Assembly: GCA_030549175.1 (NCBI GenBank)
Contig: JAUKUA010000001.1
Coordinates: 4,030,001-4,094,000 of the forward strand
Direction of reading: 5' to 3'
Length of the DNA stretch: 64,000 bases
From: Lasiosphaeris hirsuta
Lineage: Eukaryota; Ascomycota; Sordariomycetes; Sordariales; Lasiosphaeriaceae
Shown here: positions 21,371 through 32,738 of the stretch, piece after piece
Layout: every line of letters begins with the position of its first letter
How positions within the stretch are numbered: position 1 is the first letter of the stretch
Notes under the pieces: generated by a model
Database searches by the model: none
What the model was told of the DNA's origin: nothing
The model's input: only the letters and a program-made list of their open reading frames with translations
Made by a program: the position numbers and the translations under genes

Positions 21371-22188
21371 CGGGGTCGGTGACGGGGACCCGTCCCGGGG
21401 AAAGATCCACCAAGGGCTATGGTATTTGAATGGAACGGGGAGGGTTTGGCCCAGGAGACAGGTCATTTGATGGTGGATACCGGGCATAGATAAATATTCA
21501 TTCTGTTATTGTTGTTGGCTGTTGGCATGGTAGTCCCAGGGATGGTTATCTGGTTGGTTAAGCACCATTGCCTACATTTTGCTTGCTTGCATTTGGGATT
21601 TGGCAAAAACATGAGGGGAAAGGGGCCCAAGCAGGGAAAATAGCGAAAGAATGAGCTCTTTGCATGCATACACCACAAATAACCACTTCACTTCCGATTG
21701 GAGAGAGTGCACTTTCTTTTTATCTTTGGGTTAAACTTGTCTTTCTGCTCACCAACTCGAGCTGTACAGTACAACGACGGACCACAGATGTATGGCTGTC
21801 ACAGACATGGCAAAATCTACCACATCTGCTTAGACATATAGATAAAAGACCGATCACGCGCACTCCATTCAGGCACGAGTGATATTTTTATCCACCCAAA
21901 GCGCTCTCACGCTGGAATCTTTTAGTCTAGTGGGTATCTCGACTTCCATGAGAATCTGCCGGAGACAGAACTGTAGGGTATCTGAAGAAGCAGCTAGATG
22001 GCGCTCATATACAGTAAGCTCCAAAAGAGACGTAAACCACCTGGCTTATCAGAGATATCTATCCATCGTCGTCTGACAGCAGCGTAACTCTTTGATGCTG
22101 CCGCGCCATCTGCCCAAGATTGGTCAAAGCAAGCCACAGCTTAATCGCTAAAGAGATTATCGTCATAAACGGGGCTCACCGGAATGCT
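21371..22188. other. Shared 3' region of Pex5 and Rex1 genes
   Basis: The space between two convergent genes. It is AT-richer, with no supported coding region. Confidence 0.5.
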
Positions 22189-24318
22189 TCATTTCACCCC
22201 GATAAACCCAATCCCATTCCGTGCAGCACGCACCGCCTTCTTCAACGCCTGGACCTCCACGTCCGTCCACTGAACACTGAGCTGATCCCAGTTAGACCCG
22301 GGCGTGTTGTACTCCTTCTTGTGCTGGTTGTGCAGAGCCTGCAGCCGGCTCATCTCCCGCGGGTCGCCTGTACCGCTGAAGACGATGAGCGCCGTGCACT
22401 TTGGCAACTCATCATAGATCCTCTTTACCCTCTGGCTGAGAGTTGCTAGACACTCCTCAAGTGGGCAAACGGCGGCGTCCTCGCTGGTAGCGACGACTGG
22501 CGGTCCAACAGCTTCCTCCGACACAAGTTTATTCCGATTCCACCAGCCCTGCAGAGCCTCGAGTTCGCGCATGCGCGCCCAGACGAAATCGACACCACCG
22601 CCGGGCACCTCGAGGCCGTCGGGGTCACCTTTGACCGCACGGATGATCCCGACTTCCACCTCTGCGTCGGAGCTGCACGATATCGTAACCGTGGCTGCGC
22701 TCGAAATGCCACGGGTTGCGTCACCCCAGTCGACCGCCGCGCTGCTCTTGCCAGTGGGCAGTCCGCCGGTAGCTTCGGGCCCAGCTGTGGCACGATAGGC
22801 GGTTCCGGCGCGGGCAAGGCGCTTAAACAAGTTCTCCCCTTGGGACTCGCCAGCCGCCCAGGCCTTGCCCTTTTCGCACTTCTTCTTGACAAGGTCAAGG
22901 CAGGTTTTGGCATCCTCTATGCTGTCATGCCCCGTACCCTGGCCTATCTGGATCTCGCGGCTGAGATACTTTTGCGCCAGGAACTTTAGTGAAGACTTCA
23001 GGGGCGGTCCACGAGGGTGGGGGAAGATGATGGATGTGTCCACAATAAAGGGATGTGCGAGGTGTATCGCTTTGAGGTCTGAGTCGAGCGAGTGGCCGAG
23101 AAGAATGGTTTTGGGGTGCAGGATGTCCAACAGGCGGGCTTGAATGTCCTTGAGCGTGGTTGTGACAGGATCGAGCATCTCCTTGGTTATGCCCGAAAAC
23201 CGGGTCACATAGTCGATAATGGGCTTGTCTGGCTTCACGAGCTCATCGAGAACGACTGTGCCATCCCAAGAAATCAAGCTTATCCTGGTGAGGGAATACT
23301 CATTTTCGCCGGTCACGCACATTTCGCAATCAAGAGCCAAAACTTCTCGGCCTGCGGTGATGCTTCCTTGCTCAATGTCGGCCTCGGGCACATTGCCATC
23401 CACCAGTTTCTTGACACGAGTATGTACCCAGCCTTCTGGGTCTTTGAAGTTATTTCTGCGCTCCCCTTCCGGAAGCAGGGCCGGGTGTGAGGGGAACTGG
23501 TGGTCCACAAGCTCCTCTGGAGTAGCCAAGAACTCAGTGACCCTCGTCCTTTGGTCTTGCCACCCTTGAGGGTCTGACACCGGTTTAACTCCAGCCCTCT
23601 TCTCCTCCTTGCTCTTAGGTGGTGGGGCGGTAAGCATCGCTTGTACTGGAGAATGCAGCTTTCCGTACTTGTCGTCGCCTGGAGCTCTCACAGGCCAGAG
23701 ATAGGGGAATATGTCTGCAAATGGGTGTAATAGCTCTGAAATGTTTTCCCTTTTTAGCGCGCGTGGATAGTAGTCATCTGGAGACGAAGCGATGCGTTCG
23801 ATCGCTTGATCAGGAGAGAGGTTGCTGTATGTGGTGAAGTCTACGTTCTTCTTGAACATGGCTTCCTCCAAGCCAGGGATCATGACAGCCACGATTTTCC
23901 TGAACTCGGGCCGATGTTTGATAGACACCCACTGCGGTGCAGAACCGTCGGCAAAGATGTAAAGGATAAGATCGCGAAGAGACGAGACGTTGATCTTTGA
24001 CTGGAGTCTTGCTTGTTCTGAAAAGGTGATGGCGGGGTATCGGCTCGACGCTCCGCCAGGCAGTTTCTTGGCCTTCTTGATCGGGCGACCATGCTCAATG
24101 GTCTTCCAACCCTCGTCTTCTTCAGCATCGTGGGTGCTGGATCTCTTCAAGCTGCCCGAGGACTCGCTGTGTGCCTGCGGTGAGCCGGTAGCCTCGGCGG
24201 GCGAGATCTCGATGGCGGCCGCATCTTGCGCGCCGGCCGATGCTGCGCCGTCGGGTTGAGCAATGACTGGGGCAACAACACTGTTGCGATTCGCCTTGTT
24301 CTTTGATTTCTTCCCCAT
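22189..24318 (-). CDS. REX1: Rex1-type 3'-5' RNA exonuclease
   Basis: Nuclear DEDDh exonuclease that in yeast (Rex1/Rnh70) trims 3' ends of 5S rRNA, tRNA precursors and 5.8S/25S rRNA. Single exon, 709 aa. Residues 1-90 are low-complexity with a basic stretch (KKAKK). The RNase T-type fold spans about 325-480 with all catalytic signatures: ALDCEM (Asp330, Glu332), GHSLDSD (Asp412 or Asp414) and GHDSIEDA (His464, Asp469). The start MGKKSKNKAN is a typical nucleolar N-terminus with a clean leader. About 225 residues follow the exonuclease domain and end GIGFIGVK. It is divergent from the Mis18-like gene, with a 585-bp shared promoter. Confidence 0.93.
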   Translation of the reverse strand: MGKKSKNKANRNSVVAPVIAQPDGAASAGAQDAAAIEISPAEATGSPQAHSESSGSLKRSSTHDAEEDEGWKTIEHGRPIKKAKKLPGGASSRYPAITFSEQARLQSKINVSSLRDLILYIFADGSAPQWVSIKHRPEFRKIVAVMIPGLEEAMFKKNVDFTTYSNLSPDQAIERIASSPDDYYPRALKRENISELLHPFADIFPYLWPVRAPGDDKYGKLHSPVQAMLTAPPPKSKEEKRAGVKPVSDPQGWQDQRTRVTEFLATPEELVDHQFPSHPALLPEGERRNNFKDPEGWVHTRVKKLVDGNVPEADIEQGSITAGREVLALDCEMCVTGENEYSLTRISLISWDGTVVLDELVKPDKPIIDYVTRFSGITKEMLDPVTTTLKDIQARLLDILHPKTILLGHSLDSDLKAIHLAHPFIVDTSIIFPHPRGPPLKSSLKFLAQKYLSREIQIGQGTGHDSIEDAKTCLDLVKKKCEKGKAWAAGESQGENLFKRLARAGTAYRATAGPEATGGLPTGKSSAAVDWGDATRGISSAATVTISCSSDAEVEVGIIRAVKGDPDGLEVPGGGVDFVWARMRELEALQGWWNRNKLVSEEAVGPPVVATSEDAAVCPLEECLATLSQRVKRIYDELPKCTALIVFSGTGDPREMSRLQALHNQHKKEYNTPGSNWDQLSVQWTDVEVQALKKAVRAARNGIGFIGVK

Positions 24319-24903
24319 CGCGACGTACGTGAGTATTTAGTTTGTATAGTTTCGGTGGTGTCAAAGGTTTTGGGAATCCTTTAATAAAATATGAAATAGC
24401 ACCGTTTGACGAAAGTGTTGGTGTCGAGGATACTGGAACTCGCGGTGGTAAGTTGGTAAGGGTCAGGAATTAAGGTGGGGGATTGGCTCAAAAACCAGGA
24501 CCGCACGTACAGGATGTGCTCTTACCGCCCAAATATGTCCGGCAGAACCGGTCCTTGAATTCTGGCCCGTGCGTGAAGGAAAGCGGTGACGAACACCGTT
24601 GGTCTCGATCGACGGACGCGTCCCTCACTGGCGCTAAACCACACAAGTCGGCATCGCGATAGCGTGTGAGAGAGCGGCTCCTGCCTCACCGTTCGTCTCA
24701 ATCGGAGGCAGGCACGCAAGCATCACGAAGAGAAGCGTTCAAGAGCTGGTTATATCCACAGAACCGGCGAGCCTATCAACCAATGACTTCGAATTGCCCG
24801 AAGAGATGGTTCGGGAATTTTATTGACAACGGACGAAGCTGTTGCGCCACGCCTAAAAGTCGCCTTGGCCACAGCTCTTGCCAGTCTTAACATCTCTCTC
24901 ACC
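24319..24903. promoter_or_regulatory. Divergent promoter, Rex1 / Mis18-like
   Basis: 585 bp between two divergent start codons. It contains one MluI cell-cycle box (ACGCGT, 24616-24621), about 283 bp before the Mis18-like start. No other gene is seen. Confidence 0.45.
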
Positions 24904-26482
24904 ATGGAATCAGTCTACTGCAATTGCAAAAAGTGCGACGCTACCGTAGGGCTCTTCATCAACTTATGGACTCAGATCGGAAAGACGTATTTTAGCCCAA
25001 TTATCGATCCCGAAGACAACCTCGCCATCCTCTGCCAAGGGGCCATCCGTGTGGGAGAGAGGGGTACTTTGGTTGAAGAATGGTAACGCCAATAATTCCT
25101 TTTGTTGGTGTCGGCGCCCATATACTAACACCGACGTCGTATCTTAGCCACTTACAAGATATTGTTTGCCTAAGCTGCGCGGCTGTGCTGGGTCTCAAGT
25201 GTATCGAGACCCCGGTCAATCATGTTTTGGATGAGTACTTGCCACCCCCCCCTATTCTGTGTTGTTAAGGGGTATTGATACCATCGACATCAGAAATCAA
25301 GTCCTGTTCCGGCTCGCCTCCGTAGAGCTACTCAGCAGAGATGGCCAGGAAGTCGACTTCACCATCAAGCGCGTCCTTGATGTGAAGGAGCCATCGAAAG
25401 TAAGCTCAGGGAGCTACTCTGGGACACCTCCCCAGGGAGCGTTCCACTCGTCAGCATTTCCCGAAGTTGTTGATCTTCTCCAGCTCCAGGCCGACCTGGA
25501 AGGGCAGAGAGAAGATATCAATCGCATCGATAGTCAAGGGTCCAAAGTTATCTCTACCTTGGACAGCCGAGTAGCCCGTGCCGAGGAGCAAGTCGGCAAG
25601 CTGAGAGATACGCTTGGCAGCCTCCGCCGCGATGTTGGGGGCATCCAGGAGGACCTGTCGTCGCTGAAGGTTGAGGTCAACGAGGCCAAGCGAGCGGCTC
25701 AAGACCACGCCCCACTATCAGACCTAGAGCAACGGCTCAGCGCTGCGAATGGCTCTGTTGGGGAGATGCGCCGGGAAGTGGGCACGTTAGCAGAGGAACT
25801 GCGGCGGGGCCTGTCCGGGGTCACATCTCAGCTTCGCCAACAAAAACAAGACATCGATGACCTCAAAACAGAGGTTAGGAGCCGTGTCCACGCACGCGAC
25901 CATGCTAAAGACATGGCTGCGCTCCGCAGTGAGATGCTACAAATGAGGCGACAAATGGACGAGATGCGATCCAAAGCCGCGGAGCGAATCGCGACTCCCT
26001 TCCCTTCCAAGGAACTCGATATCCTCACGAGTAACATTGCCAAAATCGGTAACCGGGCCAGCCAGGTGGAGACGTTGCAGATGGAGTTTGAGATTCTCAA
26101 GGGGAGAGTTGAGAGGACGGAAGCTAGCAGACAGACTCCTGAAAATCGGCGCGCGATTCATCCAGCAGAACCTAGAGAGCCCCCTTCATACACCGATAAC
26201 ATACCGGGACGGCGGAAGCGAGCCTCGTCGGGTGTCGGCGCAGTTCTCGGCACTGACCCTACGTCTAAACGGCCCGCTTTTTCCTCCGGCTACGCAGATA
26301 CCCCGACGCCAGCATACGACATCTCACCCGAGCACCCCACCCCACCGAGGCCCGTCAGCCGGAAAAATCACTCGGAGAATGAGGGTAACGACGGTGCCGT
26401 CAAGTTGACAAAGACCGGGAAGGTTGATCAGAGATACCAGCGAGGCCGGAAATCCGCCAGCGGCAAGAAACCAAAGCGGTGA
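24904..26482 (+). CDS. Mis18/Yippee-domain centromere-type protein
   Basis: Exons 24904-25082, 25148-25234 and 25294-26482 give 484 aa. The N-terminal 110 residues form a Yippee/Mis18-type zinc fold. The first knuckle is CNCKKC (Cys8, Cys11), and the second, VCLSCAAVLG, lies in exon 2. The central part (about 160-340) is a long heptad coiled coil. The C-terminal 100 residues are basic and disordered with a likely nuclear signal (GRKSASGKKPKR at the end). S. pombe Mis18 combines the same zinc fold with a coiled coil and primes centromeres for CENP-A loading; a similar role here is inference. The start ATGG at 24904 has an ideal ACC context. The stop lies 51 bp from the stop of the opposing SET gene. 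Confidence 0.75.
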
Positions 26483-26533
26483 GAAGCATCACTCGCCGAA
26501 GAAGGAATTTAGCATATCTACACCATATATTAA

Positions 26534-28307
26534 TTACCTCCGCACCAAGGGTAAAGTTCTGGAGGCCCATAGCTCGGCATCCATTATCTGGATTGCCAGT
26601 GCCGCCAGCTCAGTGATTGGCTTCAGCACGGCATATCGGAAGAAGGCATTGGCCTGGGGGTCTTCTGGGTTCTTCACCCATGCCTGGATCAAAGCCGACT
26701 CGTTCTCTCGGCCGTCCAAATGCTCAATATCCTGCAGCATTTCCCGTGCTTGTATCGCGATATCCCATCCAGCAGCTGCTCCCATCGCTGCATCATGAAC
26801 CAAGAGGCGAATTAGTGCCTCGCACATGGTAACCTGGTCATTCCTCGCCAGAATGTCAACAAGGCCCTTGTGCGGGCAGTTCCTGGCCAGCTCGCCGGTC
26901 GCCGTCTGCCGCGCACTCTCGCTCAAGCACTTGGCAATCATCACAACTCCCTTCATCCTCCACGGCATAAACGGCGCTACAAGTCTGAAGGGCTCACATT
27001 CTGTTGCAAGAAAGCACCACAGCGGAAGTGCGTAGGCCCATGTCCAAGAGTTCTCTTGGCAGATAAGGGCCACCTCATGAATGCTGGCTGGAAGCGGCTC
27101 GACTGCCCACATGCGGGCTTCCACGAGCTGTTTGCACAGCTTCCACCGCTGTTGGGCAATCTTACTTCCGCCCTCCGACATGGCTGGAGAATGCCATGCC
27201 TTGTAGATGACTTCAACCTTTGCGGCCGACAGCTTAGACCTATCAACGGGCGGGTTTCGAAGCCTCGCCAGGTCGGGTTGCAAGCTCAGAGCATTCAGAG
27301 GGACGGCTGGTGACGATGCGCAGACTTGGTAAACGTCTAGATCGTCCTTGCAGCGGGGACAATCGCACTGAAAATGGTATAGCCTGAGTCCTTCTTGACG
27401 CGCCATCTTAGGCAGGGTGTGATCTAACAGGCCAGCAGTTAGATTGCTGTCCACGTGGACAGGTACGGGAGTGCTACCTTACCAATGTACGATATGCGAA
27501 TCTCATCGCCCTCTTCGATAGTCCTCTCGGCTCTCAACGTTGCAACTCGCTTATCGAAGCCAATGAAAGCATTGGGTATACATGAGTGGTTGATCATGGA
27601 AAGGCCAGCATCTAGGAAAATGCCAGACATGCCTGTGTCGGCGTCCAGTCTGTCAAATGCATTCGTTTGTATCTGCGGCCCCCATCAGCACAAAGTTATC
27701 GCCAGCACGCATGCATAAATAAGTCACGTCGACCCAGCCGTACCTTGCACAAGATCTCCTCTGCGCGCCTCAGCGTCTCCTCGGACTCTACCAGACCCCC
27801 GTACACGACGGCAGCCATTGCTAGCATCTCATAGTCGGACCATATTTTGGTGTCCTTTTTAAAAGCCTCAGTATTCCCCACCAGGGAACCGTCATCACCG
27901 AGCGCTGCGATGGTGGCCGGATCTCCGGCCCTGAGCAGCATCAAGACTTGGGCCACGGCGCGAGTCGGGGTCGGGACCCAATCCTTACCCACGCCTTCAC
28001 GCACGCGAATGAACAGCTTGCACTCGGACTTGTGAATGGACTTCCAGTGTGCCCGCTGGCAGGTTGGGTTACAGTAGACGGCCGCCTTGCACGATGTGCA
28101 GGCCCGTAGGGGTTTGCCGTCCGGGTTCTGGACGGTCAGGCAGTAATTGCACGTTGTGCGCATGTTGGGGCCGTCGGGTAGCGCAAGGATGGGCTTGCCA
28201 AAAGTGGCGATTACATCGCCAGGGCGGTAGGAGCGCGTTGCGAAGACGCTGCGACCGCCTCCGCGGTCCGGAGTGTGGGCCAGGCGAGTGCCAGGAGGGG
28301 CAGCCAT
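26534..28307 (-). CDS. SET-MYND (SMYD-like) methyltransferase-type protein
   Basis: Exons (minus) 28307-27744, 27672-27483 and 27423-26534 give 547 aa. A split SET domain surrounds a MYND zinc finger. The N-terminal SET strand reads [17 protein letters not shown]. The MYND ligands follow the C-x2-C, C-x2-C, C-x3-C, H-x3-C pattern (Cys53, 56, 70, 73, 79, 83, His92, Cys96). The core INHSCIPNA, which lines the S-adenosylmethionine and substrate sites, is in exon 2, with [12 protein letters not shown] at the exon 2-3 junction. A post-SET cluster CDCPRC follows in exon 3. The C-terminal part is helical, as in SMYD proteins. Methylation of a lysine in a histone or other protein is likely; the substrate is unknown. 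The joins restore the NAFDRLDAD and SYIDHTLPK segments exactly. Confidence 0.85.
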
Positions 28308-28816
28308 GGCTCAGATGTAGATCGAGTTAGGCTTGCCGATAGCGGTTGTTATGAAATCTCGGAGCTCTTCATATATAAAAAAAATCTAATCCCAAGATGC
28401 ACAAGAAAACTGTCTATAGAGAAGAGAAAGCGAGAAAAGAAACTGGAGATCGGTCTTGTTGGCTGGTGGATGTGAAGAGCAATGTGAGCTGACGTCCGAG
28501 ATGGATCGGATACTTGCAAAGCATTGGACTCTTTTTGCGCAGATCCCCGATTTATGGGTACCTGCTGATCTTTTAAATACATATTCATCGGCGCTCCTGC
28601 TCTAAGCCTTGCCCCGCGCTCACTGCCGCTGGCGCATAGCGGGGCACACCCCGTTTTTCCTCAGCATTGACATCGCCCTTGCCTCTCTTGCCGCCTAACA
28701 TTCCGCGACCAGCCTTGCCCTCAGATTCCCTAGTCAAATAACACAGCAAAAGCGCCACTTGATTATCTGGCCGCTCCCCAAGAGCAGAAAGGAGGTGTAA
28801 ACAGCAGGCAGCAAAA
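28308..28816. promoter_or_regulatory. Divergent promoter, SET-MYND / prefoldin 5
   Basis: 509 bp between divergent start codons. It is AT-rich next to the SET gene (A7 run near 28377) and GC-richer next to prefoldin. No gene is seen. Confidence 0.4.
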
Positions 28817-29592
28817 ATGGCAAGCCGCAACCAACAAGAGACCAGTCAGTCCCATACACTCCTTGCCCACAGCCACCGCGGCAGCCGCTCTCTGGATAGA
28901 TGCATGACCCTTGTCCCGGCAAATCGCACTAACGCTGCAGTCAAAGTCAGTCTCGACACCCTCACGGCCCAGCAGCTGACAGCGGTCAAGAAGCAGCTCG
29001 ACGAGGAGGTTGAGCACCTGTCGGGCTCGTACCAGCAGCTTGCCGTCGCCCAGAACAAGTTCAAGGAGTGTCTGCGCGTCGTCTCGACGGCAGGTCCGAC
29101 TTCGCTTGATGGTTTGTTTCCCTCGCGTGGCGACTATGGCTGTATTTTGCTTACCGGCTTTACCATTAGCGAAGAAAGACATCCTCGTCCCTCTCACAAA
29201 CTCGCTCTATGTCAAGGGCAAGCTGTCTGACCCTGACAGGGTCATTGTCGACGTTGGTACTGGATTCTTTGTAGAAAAGGCAAGCAAGCCTGTGCCCATA
29301 TGCTGCCCAGCCGTTCCGCATCTTGTTATTCGCGACTAACATCCCCAAAGGATACAAAAAGCGCGGCCGAGTTCTATGAAGGTAAGGTCAAGGAACTAGG
29401 TGCCAACATTCAAGAGCTCGAGGCCATTGTTCAGAACAAGAGCAACAGCCTCCGCGTCGTGGAAGAAGGTATGTTGACGCCCTTTTACCCCCCTTGAAGA
29501 TATTATGCTAACCAAAGACAATAGTATTACGGCAAAAGGTTCTGGCAGCCGGCGTTGGGCCCGGAGAAGGTCGTCAAGCGCAGGCAGCATAA
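28817..29592 (+). CDS. GIM5: Prefoldin subunit 5
   Basis: Alpha-type subunit of the hexameric prefoldin chaperone, which hands actin and tubulin to the CCT chaperonin. Exons 28817-28844, 28941-29111, 29170-29279, 29351-29468 and 29525-29592 give 164 aa, the usual size. The N-terminal helix is LTAQQLTAVKKQLDEEVEHL, followed by LVPLTNSLYVKG and VDVGTGFFVEK (the beta-hairpin region). The C-terminal helix contains AAEFYEGKVKELGANI, then RQKVL. Intron 3 uses a GC donor (AAAAG|GCAAGC). Introns 1 and 2 have unusual GTCAGT and GTTTGT donors. All joins keep frame and rebuild the family signature. It is divergent from the SET-MYND gene. Confidence 0.93.
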
Positions 29593-29853
29593 GAAAATGG
29601 GCATTTTTGCGTGTAGAGAACACCCATCATGTGACTTGTTATCAGCAAAACCTGGGACAAACTAATTACGCACTATAAGCGCTCCCGCTGCCAAATGCTC
29701 TTAACCCGTTGATAAAACCATTATTGTGTTTTTGTTCGCTGATATTAATTCCAAGGGACCAGTCTCGCCCCTGAGGCCTCCACCAAACACCGTGCCAGAG
29801 ATAAATATTCCCTAGCCTAACAAAATGCAACAAAGTATTCGTGACAGCCACGC

Positions 29854-31494
29854 TTACCCCGTCTCATCGAGGAGTTCCAGCAGGCGATGAATGCAGGCCA
29901 GGAAATCATCATACTCGTCCATTCCATCCCCGAGCCCATGGTGGGCATCGAGGAACCGGGAGAAAGTTTCCCAATCGCGCGAGCCAGACGTGAGGTCTTT
30001 CAGCTCCATGTCGTAGTCCCAGTCGTCGCCGTACATGGTCAAACCTGCGCCCGTGATCGGCTTCAGCGTAGTATTGGTGGTCTCCCACACATGGAGCATG
30101 CTAACCTCGATCTTGTACGGTTTCGAGCGGGGCATATATGTCCAGGAGGACTTTCCGATGACTTGTTCAATCTCATGGCTGTTGATAAAGTGTTCGGAAA
30201 GCTTGAAGCCAGGGAAGCCTTCAGCCTGGTCCTTGCCGGTGAAAATGGTGTTATTCTTTAGGTCAGTATGCCTGAATGGGATCCCGGTCGCACCGATGTG
30301 GCTTTGGATTTCGATCTCCCAGTCGTACCGGCTGTTTGTTGGTTAGAGACACTTCTTTGAAGGGAATTTTTAGGAAGCCAGATGAACATACTTCTCTGGA
30401 CAGGACGTCATGATCTCGACTGCGCGCATGCTCTTTTCTCGGTGGAAAGCTTGGAGGGGGCCGAAAGAATAAGCGATAGGTCCTACGAAAGTTCCCCGAA
30501 CCGTTCCCTTGGCTCGGACGGCCTCTATCGCAGACTCTATGCTCAAGTTTTTTGTGACCAAGATTATGGAACAGTTCGTCTTGATTTCTTTGGTGTTGCC
30601 GACGCCAGGCGCCCACGGGGTAATATCGTCAGCATCAGACAACAGAGCGCGCAAACGATTGGCAGTCTTCTCGCCACCGATCCTACAACACGTGAGTTTA
30701 ATCTCCATGACGGATTGAACTTGAGTACGGATGGACATACAGCGATTCGAACCCACAAACCCCGCGAAAAGCAAGGCGGTCAGCGAAGGATTCAATTTCA
30801 GAAAGTGTGTAGTTGACTTTGCCCTTCTTCCACTGTTGCAACTGGAGGCTGCCAAATTGCACTCTCATGCGCATCTTGTTGGGGATATTACGCAGATTGT
30901 CGACGGTGGCGGTGAGAATCTCCTTTAATCTCTCCTTGTATTGCCATGTGATAGACGCCGTTCTGCTTATGGAATCACCATCGCAATCACCATCGGTCGT
31001 CGGCTGAGGCTCCGGGGTAGCGATAGGCCTACGACCTCCCTCGACTTTCTGAAGAGTGATGATCATGGGCTGGTTTTTATCCTTGGGGGCGTTGAGCAAA
31101 GCCCAAGAGCGCCAAATATTGGCTTCTCCTGGCTTACGACGGAGTATCTTTTCGATAAGCTCACGGGCTTGTTTGGCTTTCAACTTATCGGGGGCCATGA
31201 CTGTGAGAGACACGCCAGCTACGTCGTTATGGATATGAACTCCCAATTCCTCCTCAATCTGAGAGAGAAGGGTTCGGGTGTCAATGTCGGACGGGTCGAG
31301 ACCAGTGTAGCCATACCCAACTGACGGTAGGGTGAGGTGAAGCTATGGAGGTCAGGCTGAGGGTACGAGGTACTGAGAATGGAGTCTCTAACCTTGAAAT
31401 CATATACAGGTTTCTTGGGCTTTTCCCCCACCGGCGGCTTTCCGGTGCGTCTGGAGGAATCCATTGATGCGGTCTTGTGAGTGCCAGGCGACAT
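29854..31494 (-). CDS. Conserved fungal protein of unknown function, KH-like N-terminus
   Basis: Exons (minus) 31494-31374, 31320-30741, 30682-30392 and 30331-29854 give 489 aa in one frame. I do not recognise a named family with certainty; the layout fits a widespread ascomycete protein annotated only as a domain of unknown function. The segment of about residues 45-95 (DIDTRTLLSQIEEELGVHIH, then KAKQARELIEKIL) looks like an alpha-beta RNA-binding KH-like unit. After a charged linker, two further alpha-beta blocks follow (ESLIGGEKTANRLRALL; NRYDWEIEIQSHIG). The acidic C-terminus ends LLELLDETG. Intron 2 has a perfect GTATGT donor. The start is the ATG at 31494; a stop precedes it in frame. 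It is divergent from Orc1. Confidence 0.75.
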
Positions 31495-32738
31495 AGGTGC
31501 GAAAATATTTTGCGCTTGTAGCTTGCCGATCCTAGGAGTTGGGCTCAAATATGAGAAGTGAGGTCTTTGGAGTTTTGACCTATTTAAGTAGTGCCACCAC
31601 TGACCTCAATATATATCACTGTGTGCGTTGTTTGTGTGCGCTGGGGAGAAATATGGAGAAGAGGTGTGTGCGTAGACAATGACAGGTAGAAATTGAAGGA
31701 AAGCCGTGCTCGTCTGCGTGTTGACACCGTTTCGGTTATCTCATTGTGGTCGGAAGCTTGGTGCTTAAATGAAATGGTACGTGAAAGAGCGACTGTTTCC
31801 AGGTTCTTTGGGCAGTACACAGTGGCTGCACAGAGCACAGCTGCCTACTTAAGTTAGCCTGAGGTTAGGTAAGTACGGCTGTTATGGAAGGAACAACTTG
31901 GTAAGGGAAGGCAACTGCCACCACATTTTGTGAGCTCACTAAGGATGAAAGAGCCACAGAGAAAGGGGTAATATAAGCAATGCGTGATGCGGCGATGAAA
32001 GTGCAGGAATAAACTGTGAAATTTGCATTCAACCACAAGAAGGGGGATCGCAACGAAGGGCGCCTGAGAAAACTCCAGTCGGAAACTTTATATGAGGAGT
32101 AAGTACATAACGACAAAGACAAAAGATTTGCTTGGAATATAATGTAAATATGGATAGGACCGAGGCCAAAAAATAGCTTTATAGGGACGTCCAAATACTA
32201 TGATCAAGGCGCCACTGTCCAACATGACAACAATGACAGTGATATAAAGCCCTCGACCCATCAATGCTATTGCGATCTGTTATTATTACTATTCCCAAAT
32301 ACTGGCACAGTTTCTCACCTTGACGGGAAGCTCAGACATGTTATTCTAATTGTATTCGGATATTTGCAACCCGTGTTAATTGCTATTAATTGTACCTAGT
32401 TATTATGTTAGAGCAGCATAGTACTTTTTAAAGAGATATGCTTAAACTGAAATAGCTGCCCCACCAAGGAAAGACAAGGTGGCGTGCCGTGTCCAACTCT
32501 GTTGGTCGGATCCCTGCAGGGATCTTAATGACTTCTACTAGACGCGTCAAACCTCGCGACGCGTCTTCCGCAGCCGCCACGCCAGGAAGCAATCTGAAGG
32601 CCCTAACAACGACCTCAACAGCCACAATCAACGAGAGCAACGGGATTGCCACACTACTATGCCATCGACTATACACTATTCATCCCTACCAATTTCCGAG
32701 TATTGAAACCCCAATTGCGCAATTACTGTATCATCAAT
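31495..32738. promoter_or_regulatory. Divergent intergenic region with MCB boxes before Orc1
   Basis: It is AT-rich, with no gene seen. Two MluI cell-cycle boxes (ACGCGT) lie at 32542-32547 and 32559-32564, 175-197 bp before the Orc1 start and 17 bp apart. ACGCGT is the binding site of the fungal G1/S factor MBF. TAGGTTAGG-type motifs occur at 31841-31875. Confidence 0.6.

Noticed and set aside
32489..32738. Upstream extension of the long Orc1 frame
   Set aside because: This frame lacks the conserved Orc1 N-terminus, which sits in the neighbouring frame from 32739; the extension covers the promoter with the MCB boxes.
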